This document shows positions 36,623-43,291 of a stretch of 64,000 bases of DNA, piece after piece. Under the pieces are notes generated by a model. The model was not told the origin of the DNA, did not search any database, and saw only the letters and a list, made by a program, of their open reading frames with translations. The translations under genes and the position numbers were made by a program. Position 1 is the first letter of the stretch, and every line of letters begins with the position of its first letter. The stretch is from Hyphomicrobium sp. (GTDB taxonomy: Bacteria; Pseudomonadota; Alphaproteobacteria; Rhizobiales; Hyphomicrobiaceae): positions 124,001-188,000 of the forward strand of contig JADJVG010000002.1 in NCBI GenBank assembly GCA_016716675.1, written 5' to 3'.

Positions 36623-36698
36623 TACAATGAGGTGAGACCGCATTCGGCTCGCCAACCGGACGCCGGAAGAGTTCCACTGTCACCACTTGGCCGCCTGA
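36617..36698 (+). pseudogene. IS3-type transposase tail, remnant
   Basis: Reads FYNEVRPHSA and, after a one-base shift, LANRTPEEFHCHHLAA to a stop at 36698. The phrase YNEVRPHS-x-L-x-NRTP-x-EF is the conserved end of IS3-family integrase domains. Only about 25 codons remain, from a different element than the two copies at 30 and 38.5 kb. Confidence 0.65.
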
Positions 36699-36934
36699 CG
36701 AACGATCAGTCAAAAAGGCCCAGTACTCTCTGACTGCAGGAGACAACCAAGACCACTGCGCGGCGACGCGTCAGCGCCACGAGCGAGTCCACTTTCCAGC
36801 CCAACCCACAACATATCCACGTACTGGTTTCCCGGGGCGAACATGTGGAACATTTCATCATCTGAACTTGATACACATAAAAATTCCACGCTTAGACCTA
36901 ATCCGAGTCCAGCGATCCACCGACTGCACGATAC

Positions 36935-37196
36935 CTAAGTGGAGAGCCGAACAGTCTGAAGCGCGCGATCAAAGTCATCCACCGAATCAAACACATCCTG
37001 ACTGCCAATAATTACTCTGCCCGCACTAACTATTCGCCACACACCACCCCCATAGAATAGTCCGTTTTTTGGATCTGAATGAAATACTTTATCCCAAATC
37101 CAAGACTCAGGCTTCGTCCATCTCCCACCCTCTCACAGACAGGTTTGCCGATAACAGTTGGACTTCTTTCAAGACTTGAGCATCTATTGCCAACAT
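36935..37196 (-). pseudogene. Immunity-like small gene, frameshifted
   Basis: From ATG 37196 the frame reads MLAIDAQVLKEVQLLSANLS and VRGWEMDEA, then hits a stop. Removing one base near 37105-37112 gives ESWIWDKVFHSDPKNGLFYG, then GGVWRIVSAGRVIIGSQDVF and DSVDDFDRALQTVRLST, for 86 residues ending at TAG 36935. The total of 262 bases equals 87 codons plus one base, which fits a single insertion. It lies 14 bases after a toxin-tail fragment on the same strand. Position and size suggest an immunity gene of an RHS toxin cassette; the family is not recognised. Confidence 0.55.
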
Positions 37197-37210
37197 TGTT
37201 TCAAATCATC

Positions 37211-37411
37211 TCACTCGGCGATCCATCTTGGCGGCTTTTTGCCTGCAGAACTGTAGATGTCCCTGGCATCTTGTTTTAGCTGATCCGATGTGCGATCGGT
37301 TCGTACTTCCTTTGCATCATGGAAGTCTCTACGAGCATCTTTACCCAGATCCTTTCTATTTGCTGCAATGTCCGGCGGTGCTTGATCAGCCCCCACGGGG
37401 TCCGGGCAATG
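37211..37411 (-). pseudogene. RHS toxin C-terminal tail fragment
   Basis: About 65 codons open after a TAA, reading CPDPVGADQAPPDIAANRKD, then ARRDFHDAKEVRTDRTSDQL and DARDIYSSAGKKPPRW to a stop at 37211. Charged helical tails of this kind end many RHS toxins, and the small gene that follows fits an immunity partner. The N-terminal RHS part is absent, so this would be an orphan or truncated cassette. The assignment is inference from neighbourhood and composition. Confidence 0.4.
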
Positions 37412-37453
37412 TTAGTTCATGGCCCCTCCTTCGTGGACGGTGGAGATGGCGTA

Positions 37454-37557
37454 ACCCGCGTAGGCGGAAATCCACGACAAGCTGCGGGGCGTGAGATTGT
37501 TGGGTTACGGCGCGCGTGCCGTGCGCGCCTAACCCAACCTACGGTTCTTTGCTTTGG
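37454..37557. repeat. Palindromic repeat, copy B
   Basis: Begins CCCGCGTAGGCGGAAATCC, then the hairpin TTGGGTTACGGCGCGCG and CGCGCCTAACCCAACCTACG. Its flanks match copy C over about 100 bases. An IS3 tail fragment starts about 50 bases later. Confidence 0.85.
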
Positions 37558-37604
37558 TTGTTCTGGGCTACGCGCGCTGCGATATGCCAGCCACTTTCCT
37601 GTAA

Positions 37605-37739
37605 AATCGATTACAACAACCAGCGGTCCCACACGAGCCTCAACGGGCTCACACCAAACGAGTTTGCACGGAGGTCCTGCACGGGCCATAACCAGAACAG
37701 TCTCTCCCTATGAACGAGTGCCGGTCGGGGGCAAGGTCA
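37605..37739 (+). mobile_element. Right-end fragment of an IS3 element
   Basis: Corresponds to the last 135 bases of the intact copy: reads IDYNNQRSHTSLNGLTPNEF, ARRSC, and ends with GGGGGCAAGGTCA, a variant of the right inverted repeat. It differs at many positions from the other copies, so it came from a related but separate element. The rest of the element is missing. Confidence 0.8.
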
Positions 37740-37745
37740 CGACCC

Positions 37746-38105
37746 ATGATCCAGATCCAGAAAATGGGAAGAGTTTCCGACTTGCCACTGCTTGAAGGCT
37801 ATTATCTTCGAAGCATGCTTGAGGAAAATCGCCGCGTTCTTTTCTTGAGCCTTTTTCGAATAGAAGGCGGTGGGAGCCTTCTAAGCGAGTTGACCATTTG
37901 TCTCCTGTCTCCAACGATTGTTGGAGACAGAAAGGAAAATTGCGCACCTGCAAAAAAACTCTCGAATGTTGGCCTTGTGCAACAAGGCGCCGCAAGTCGC
38001 GGCCGTTTAGAATTTGAATTTGAAGGGGATGATAAACTCTTCATTGAGTTCTCAGATGGCTGCTATTTCGATGTGCGGCGACCAATTACGAGATTTCAAA
38101 GCTAG
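37746..38105 (+). CDS. Small protein of unknown function in the RHS remnant region
   Basis: 119 residues from ATG 37746, only 7 bases after the IS fragment: MIQIQKMGRVSDLPLLEGYY, then EENRRVLFLSLFRIEGGGSL and the end RLEFEFEGDDKLFIEFSDGC followed by YFDVRRP. The alternating pattern at the end suggests beta-strands as in small immunity proteins. In the middle the coding sequence contains a perfect 11-bp stem (37905-37930), which gives LSPTIVGDR and may be inserted. Base use is less GC-rich than in core genes. A true start could have been lost with the insertion. Confidence 0.5.
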   Translation: MIQIQKMGRVSDLPLLEGYYLRSMLEENRRVLFLSLFRIEGGGSLLSELTICLLSPTIVGDRKENCAPAKKLSNVGLVQQGAASRGRLEFEFEGDDKLFIEFSDGCYFDVRRPITRFQS

Positions 38106-38223
38106 CCCGCGTTGCCAGAGTCGGCTGATCCGCGAAACCGTCACGACATATGCCAATCCGCGCAACCTGCAAACCACCTACATCCGCAAAGGCTTCGGCG
38201 AGGTGAAACGGCAATTGGTCTAA
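38106..38223 (+). pseudogene. Possible RHS/YD-repeat fragment
   Basis: One frame reads RLIRETVTTYANPRNLQTTY and IRKGFGEVKRQLV before a stop at 38223. The pattern Thr-Thr-Tyr-x(3)-Gly-Phe-Gly-Glu-Val resembles YD repeats of RHS proteins. Only about 40 codons, on the opposite strand from the RHS core at 39.7 kb. Weak. Confidence 0.3.
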
Positions 38224-38383
38224 GACCGCCTTCTCCACCGATCAGAGGGAGAATTCCAACATAACTTTTGGGCCCGGATCGTGCGCTGTGGCAAGAGCCA
38301 GATGGTGATGAGGTTCACGGTGTTGGTGCGAGCGCGCTCGATCAGCTTGGTGGCGCCGTCGTAGACGCTGCAGTTAACGGCAT

Positions 38384-38492
38384 TCCCGCGTAGGCGGAAA
38401 TCCACGACAAGTTGCCGGTGCGTGAGGCTGTTGGGTTACGGCGCGCGTACAGTGCGCGCCTAACCCAACCTACGATTCTTCGCTTTGATTGT
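38384..38492. repeat. Palindromic repeat, copy C
   Basis: Same sequence as copy B with a few changes: CCCGCGTAGGCGGAAATCC, then TTGGGTTACGGCGCGCG and GCGCGCCTAACCCAACCTACG. The decayed IS copy begins about 40 bases later. Confidence 0.85.
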
Positions 38493-38533
38493 TGCGGGTT
38501 AGGCGCTATTCCAGTAAGAGTAGTTGGCTATAT

Positions 38534-39727
38534 TGACCCTCCCCCCGATTGGTACTCGTTTATAAGTAGACTCCGTTCTGGTTATGGTCCTCGCTGGACC
38601 GTCTTGCAAACTCGTTTGGTGTGAGCCCGTTGAGGCTCGTGTGGGGCCGTTCCTCGTTGTAATCGATCCGCCAAGCTTCGATGATCTGGCGCGCCTCCCG
38701 CAAGTTCGAGAACAGCGTCTCGTTCAGGCATTCGTCCGCAGCCGGCCGTTGAACGACCTGATGAAGCCGTTCTGCTGCGGTTTGCCGGGCTGGATGTAGT
38801 GCCAGCCGACACCGGTCTCCAACCGCCAGCGCAGCATGGCCCGCGACGTCAGTTCCGTGCCGTTGTCGCTGACGATCGAGCGCGGCCTTCCGCGCGTCTC
38901 TTGATCAGACGATCGAGTTCGCGAGCAACACGCCCACCAGAGAGCGAGGTGTCCACGATCAATGCCAGACACCGCGCGTGAAGTCATCGACGACGCCAAG
39001 CACGCGGAAGCGGCGGCCATCGCGCAAAGCGTCCGACACGAAGTCGAGGCTCCAACGCTGGTTGCGGCCCGCCGGAAGCCAAGCGGTGCTCGCGTTCCCA
39101 CGCACGCTTGCGTCCGCCCCGCTTGCGAACGCTGAGCTTTTCCTCGCGGTACAGCCGATAGACCTTCTTGTGGTTCACAAGCATGCCCTTCGCCGCAGTA
39201 CGAGATACAGACGCCAGTAGCCGAACCGCCGCGCGCAAGCGCCAACGACCGAAGACGCGCGCGAAGCGCTCCATCATCACTGCGACGGCTGCGGTGGCGG
39301 TAGACTCGGCGCTACGCCCACCAACCGGCAGGCGCGGCGTTGCGAGTAGTCTCGTCTCGATCGCCCAGCTCACGGCGGTCTTCCTTGCTCTGGGCGTTAG
39401 AAGTTTTTGTCAGCATCTCTTTCAAGGTCGCGTTGTCCATGACCTCTTCCGCAAGACGCTCTTCAGCCGGCGGTTCTCCTCCTCCAACGCCTTCAGGCGC
39501 TTGGCGTCGGACACCTGCATGCCGCCGAATTTCGATTTCCACTTGTAGAAGGTCGCGTTCGAAACGCCGTACTTGCGGCAAATCTCCGCCGTCGGCCGAC
39601 CGCTCTTGCTCGCGAAGGATCGCGATCACCTGCTCGTCTGAATACTTACCCTTACGCATCGTCCGTCTCCCTTTGGGTGACGAATGAAGTCTACATCATT
39701 TCGGGTACCCGTGCGGGGTGAGGGTCA
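38534..39727 (-). mobile_element. IS3-family insertion sequence, decayed copy
   Basis: 1194 bp, inverted relative to the intact copy and nearly identical apart from small indels. Both ends are present (TGACCCTCCCCCCG at 38534 and the complement of TGACCCTCACCCCG at 39727). The flanks ATAT and CTTC do not match, so no target duplication remains: flanking DNA was deleted or rearranged after insertion. It cuts the RHS core fragment at 39728. Confidence 0.93.
38560..39659 (-). pseudogene. Transposase of the decayed IS copy
   Basis: Starts like OrfA (RKGKYSDEQVIAILREQE) but two single bases are missing right after, in the AA and GGG runs of the intact copy, so the frame is lost by codon 18. Further one-base losses break orfB several times. 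In the integrase core the segment reads GFIRSFNGRL, with the catalytic Glu replaced by Arg. This copy cannot make a working transposase, though the intact copy could mobilise it since both ends remain. Confidence 0.9.
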
Positions 39728-40045
39728 CTTCGCATCTTCAAGTTCTTTGTGCTCTCCGTAAGAGCAATTGCCCGGTGGCGGTATGTTGTTGCGATCCTGC
39801 AAGAGCTTAAGGTCACCCCCTGTTGCTGTACATATTGGTCCGCCAGAGATGGTTGGTACGGAATTGGATTGAAGCCCTCGCGCATCCACTTTGATCAGAG
39901 GGGAACTTGCATACGCATACACGCTTGGACCATCGACGAATCCGAGTGGATCGGGCTGCGTGTATCGTCCGAGTGACGGATCGTAATGGCGGTGCCAGTT
40001 GTCATGCAAGCCGCTCTTTGTTGGCGTGAGCGCCGCGCGATCCGC
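39728..40045 (-). pseudogene. RHS-repeat core domain fragment
   Basis: The minus-strand frame reads SGLHDNWHRHYDPSLGRYTQ, then PDPLGFVDGPSVYAYASSPL and IKVDARGLQS, the well-known end of the RHS core before the variable toxin tip. About 45 residues of tip follow (ICTATGGDLKLLQDRNNIPP, then GNCSYGEHKELEDAK) before the IS cuts it. Full RHS proteins exceed 1000 residues; everything before the core is gone. RHS proteins deliver toxins to competing cells and are paired with immunity genes. This is a relic of such a locus. Confidence 0.85.
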
Positions 40046-40115
40046 GAGCCAGCCGCGCGCCCCGCTAACCGCTTTTGCGCGCGGTGGCTAGCGTGATGGA
40101 TGCGAGGCTCGTATC

Positions 40116-40505
40116 GTGGGCGGCAGCGAGGGAGTGCTGCGCGTGACGTTTGGTTTTATCGCCGGAATGATCGATATCGGATTTGCGATCTTCCACGCGA
40201 TGTTCTGGAAGCTGTTGGGCTGGCCGGAGCGCCTGGAGCCGTCGGGGTCGATCAATGCCGCGATCACGCAAACGCTGAATGCGGTGCTGATCTATGTGTT
40301 CGTGATTTACGGAAGCGTGCTGATCGGTTTTGCCATGGCCGACAGGCTCGCGCCCAACGCGCTAACGGCGGCCGGCGCCGGGTTCTGGGCGCTCAGGGCG
40401 GCGCTGCAGCCGCTGCAGTTTTCTATGCGGACGAAGCCGTCGATTGTCTTGATGGCCGCGTTTATCATTGCCGCGATCGTGCACGGGTTGGCGGTCGAGG
40501 CGTAA
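40116..40505 (+). CDS. Small inner-membrane protein, unknown function
   Basis: 129 residues with about three or four membrane segments: VTFGFIAGMIDIGFAIFHAM, TLNAVLIYVFVIYGSVLIGF and IVLMAAFIIAAIVHGLAV. It starts with GTG at 40116, with further GTG options at 40134 and 40143. Conserved hypothetical membrane proteins of this size are common in the order; I do not recognise the family. It converges with the YkgJ-type gene, leaving 22 bases. Confidence 0.65.
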   Translation: MGGSEGVLRVTFGFIAGMIDIGFAIFHAMFWKLLGWPERLEPSGSINAAITQTLNAVLIYVFVIYGSVLIGFAMADRLAPNALTAAGAGFWALRAALQPLQFSMRTKPSIVLMAAFIIAAIVHGLAVEA

Positions 40506-40527
40506 GCCGATGACGCGCGGGCCGCGC

Positions 40528-40896
40528 TCAGTCTTTGTGATTGGTGATCGCGACGAACGTCTCGTCGCTCTGGCAGCGCCGTTCGTGCATCAGGAAATCA
40601 TAGTAGCCGCAGCGGCCGTCGCCCGGATAAGCCCGGCAGGCCGCAGGGCGCGCTTTGTAAATCGTGCACTGGCGCTTCTTGGTGTCGAAGAACTGGCAGA
40701 TGCGGCCGTAGTGTTTGTCGGCCTTGCGGCGCATCACATATTTGTGGCCGTGGGCTTCGCGCGTGAACTTCTTCTGCGCCGATTTCGGTGACAGCTTGAA
40801 GTGCTTGGCGAGGCGATCGACGTCGCGTTTGTTCAGCGCGATCACGGGATACGAGCAGCAATAGCCGGGGCAGTTCAGACAATTGTATTGGGCCAT
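40528..40896 (-). CDS. YkgJ family cysteine cluster protein
   Basis: 122 residues. The N-terminus CLNCPGYCCSYPVIALNKRD and later CQFFDTKKRQCTIYKARPAA plus CRAYPGDGRC give the eight-Cys pattern of the UPF0153/YkgJ (CxxCxxCC) family, thought to bind zinc or an iron-sulfur cluster. Function unknown in general. Length is normal. The ATG at 40896 is clear. No operon partners. Confidence 0.85.
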   Translation of the reverse strand: MAQYNCLNCPGYCCSYPVIALNKRDVDRLAKHFKLSPKSAQKKFTREAHGHKYVMRRKADKHYGRICQFFDTKKRQCTIYKARPAACRAYPGDGRCGYYDFLMHERRCQSDETFVAITNHKD

Positions 40897-41436
40897 TGCG
40901 GTGGTTCGATCCTTGAGCGCAGCGAAAAGTAGCTATCGCCATAACCGATAGTTGCTCTCAGTCAAGCGCGCGACGGCGCTATGGTGTGCTGGCGGCGCGG
41001 CGGCGGCCGGGTGCGGCGGTGTGGTGTGCAAAAAAGTGCGCCGCTCAATTTCGGGCTTGAACTTCTGGGGCGGGCCAACTACATTAGAACAAATAAGGAA
41101 CGATTGGGCGGCCGGGCCTGTTTCGCGAAGCGGGCCGACGGGCAGCCAACGAGATGATGGAGGGTGCGGTCCAAAAGCGTGGACAACCTGTGCGGCCACA
41201 GAGACGCCCGGTTGGGCGCGTGTCTAAGGTCGTCCGATGAGAATCGCGGGCTGGTGGGTTCGCGGACCGATTTGTGTCGCATGGGCGATGCGTGTCGTAG
41301 ATGCAAGTTTTGGCGGCACGTTTGAACGGGAAGTTCGAGCAGCAAGTCTAAACGGCATGTTTGAGTTTCTGGCTTCGTGCCGGATCGTATGGCTCAGCCA
41401 TGCAGTCGTTTTGTAGTTATGAAGGAGAGCGCCGTT
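40897..41436. other. Intergenic region upstream of ssb
   Basis: 540 bases without a convincing gene. A plus-strand frame of 91 codons at 40952 lacks family features and a ribosome site. No GTTC-N7-GTTC box was found before ssb, although ssb is SOS-controlled in some bacteria. Probably holds the ssb promoter. Confidence 0.4.
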
Positions 41437-41982
41437 ATGGCTGGTTCTGTCAACAAGGTGATCCTGGTCGGTAACGTCGGCAAGGATCCTGAAATCCGGC
41501 GCACGCAGGATGGCCGTCCGATCGCCAACCTGAGTTTGGCGACGAGCGAAACCTGGCGCGATAAGGCGACGGGCGAACGCAAGGAAAAGACCGAGTGGCA
41601 TCGCGTTGTGATTTTCAGCGAGCCGCTGTGCAAGGTCGTCGAGCAGTACGTCAAGAAGGGCTCGAAGCTCTACGTCGAAGGCGCGTTGCAGACGCGCAAG
41701 TGGACCGACCAGAGCGGCGCTGAAAAGTATTCGACCGAAGTGGTGCTGCAGGGCTTCAACGGCTCGCTGACCATGCTTGATGGCGCAAGCGGCGGACGCG
41801 GCGCGTCGGGCGGTATGGGCATGCAGGAATCCGGCGGCGGCGATTACGACAGCGGCGGTTTCGGCTCGGGCGGCGGCGGATATTCGGAACCCGCTCCCAA
41901 GCGCGTGACCAAGACCGGTGGTGGCGGCGGCACTGCCAAGCCGAGCTTCGATAAAGCGCTCGACGACGAGATCCCGTTCTAG
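41437..41982 (+). CDS. ssb: Single-stranded DNA-binding protein
   Basis: Coats single-stranded DNA in replication, recombination and repair, as a tetramer. 181 residues: OB fold at about 1-112 (MAGSVNKVILVGNVGKDPEI, TEWHRVVIFSEPLCKVVEQY, KGSKLYVEGALQTRKWTDQ), a Gly-rich flexible linker, and the acidic tip DDEIPF that recruits partner proteins. ATG 41437 follows AAGGAGA; an in-frame ATG at 41377 is ignored. In many alphaproteobacteria ssb lies beside uvrA; here they are 6.5 kb apart, separated by the RHS/IS region. A strong terminator follows. Confidence 0.96.
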   Translation: MAGSVNKVILVGNVGKDPEIRRTQDGRPIANLSLATSETWRDKATGERKEKTEWHRVVIFSEPLCKVVEQYVKKGSKLYVEGALQTRKWTDQSGAEKYSTEVVLQGFNGSLTMLDGASGGRGASGGMGMQESGGGDYDSGGFGSGGGGYSEPAPKRVTKTGGGGGTAKPSFDKALDDEIPF

Positions 41983-42032
41983 TTTTCGGGATCGTTTTCA
42001 AATTCGGCGCGAAAGCGCTTTCGCAAGTTTAG

Positions 42033-42068
42033 AACCGCGGGTGTGCTGAGCACGCCCGCGGTTTTTTT
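42033..42068 (+). terminator. Rho-independent terminator after ssb
   Basis: AACCGCGGG and CCCGCGGTT with inner GTGCT/AGCAC form a long stem ending in TTTTTTT. A separate perfect palindrome GCGAAAGCGCTTTCGC lies just before it at 42009-42024. Confidence 0.9.
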
Positions 42069-42136
42069 ATATGCGACAAACGCACGAATGGGCGCATGCG
42101 CCTGCCAGATGTGAGAGCGGTATCGTTGCAAAGCAA

Positions 42137-42183
42137 AACGCCCCACCACGGGAACCCGAAGCGGGCCGCGTGGCGGGGCGTTG
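42137..42183 (-). terminator. Terminator hairpin after the PRC-barrel gene
   Basis: AACGCCCCACCACG pairs with CGTGGCGGGGCGTT around a GC-rich centre; on the minus strand it runs into TTTTGCTTT. It lies 43 bases beyond the stop at 42226. Confidence 0.75.
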
Positions 42184-42225
42184 ATTGTTTTCTGCGTCAG
42201 CTTGTGAACGAGCGCTGCGCGCGGA

Positions 42226-42927
42226 TTAAGGCGTCGGCTTTGCAGGCGTTGCCGGGGCCTCGGCAGGTGCTGCTGCGTCCTGCGCCTTTTCGACGGCTTT
42301 GGCGGCCTTTTCCTTGGCGCTCTCGATCACTTCGCCAGCCTTCTGCTTGGCGGATTCAATCGCCGGGCCAACCTTGTCGATGGCTTCCTTCGCGGCTTCC
42401 TTGGCCTTCTCGACTGCTGGGCCTGCGTTCTCCTTGGCTGCCTCATAGGCGTCCTTGGCGGAGGCGCCGGTCTTGTCGCGGATCTCTTGACCCTTCTCGA
42501 CCGCGCGGTCGAACAGCGATTTCTTCGGCTGGTTGCGTGCGAACGCAGGTTCAGCGTCCAAGCCTTCCTTCGTGTAGCTCGGCAGCGTCGCTTCGATCTT
42601 GCCATCAACGACAGAGAATTGCAGCGCGTCGATGTTTACGCCGATCTTCTTTTCAAACAGTCCGAAGTAACCGCCTGTTCCCATCACGACGCCAACGACC
42701 TTGTGATCACCCGACAGAATGATGTCTTCGATATCGCCGATGATCGTGCCGTCCGGGCTCTTGACCTTGGTGGTGATAAGGCGGTCCTTGGCGAGGTATT
42801 CCGTCGGTGCTTCAGCGGCAATGTAGGTTTGCGGGGTGGCAGCCGTCGCGGCTGCGTCTTGTGCGATGGCCGTGCTTGTTCCCGTGATCGCCAGCAGAAG
42901 AGCTGCAGAGACCAGTTTGATCGTCAT
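42226..42927 (-). CDS. Secreted PRC-barrel protein with amphipathic repeat tail
   Basis: 233 residues from ATG 42927. A signal peptide (MTIKLVSAALLLAITGTSTA, cleavage after IAQ) is followed by a PRC-barrel domain (about 40-125: LITTKVKSPDGTIIGDIEDI, DHKVVGVVMGTGGYFGLFEK, IEATLPSYTKEGL). The last 90 residues repeat an Ala/Lys/Glu 11-mer-like pattern (AVEKAKEAAKEAIDKVGPAI, QKAGEVIESAKEKAAK), like LEA or apolipoprotein helices. Such proteins are linked to stress or surface interactions; role here is unknown. Upstream in-frame extension to 43362 lacks support. Confidence 0.85.
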   Translation of the reverse strand: MTIKLVSAALLLAITGTSTAIAQDAAATAATPQTYIAAEAPTEYLAKDRLITTKVKSPDGTIIGDIEDIILSGDHKVVGVVMGTGGYFGLFEKKIGVNIDALQFSVVDGKIEATLPSYTKEGLDAEPAFARNQPKKSLFDRAVEKGQEIRDKTGASAKDAYEAAKENAGPAVEKAKEAAKEAIDKVGPAIESAKQKAGEVIESAKEKAAKAVEKAQDAAAPAEAPATPAKPTP

Positions 42928-43291
42928 GGAGTGTGTCCTTCGATGAGTAGGACGCCGGAGCGGCGTCCGAATGGTGCCGCGTGTCGAGGCTGAACGCCGG
43001 GCGGGCACCGCGCCAGACGTAGGCAGTGGGTGGTAAAAACGCAATAGAATTAGGCGCGCACTATGACGGCACGGTGGCTTCCCGAGACTGGCCTCGTATG
43101 GAGCCGATCTGCTGGCATAACTTGTTGAATTTGCAATAATAATACGTGGGGACAAATGGCCGTGGCACGTCGCCGCGCCGTTGCCGATTGGGGTCCCGAT
43201 CCTATAGACTTCGCTAGGTGATTTGCGCGCCGCGGGTGGCTTCGTCTGGAAGCCGATTCGTGTGCGCTGTTTTTTGTGAAAGACAGAACCC
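42928..43291. other. Divergent promoter region before gyrA
   Basis: 364 bases between the secreted PRC-barrel gene and gyrA. No gene, RNA or clear operator was seen. It should carry the promoters for both; a GTGGGGAC-rich stretch near 43147 has no recognised meaning. Confidence 0.4.
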
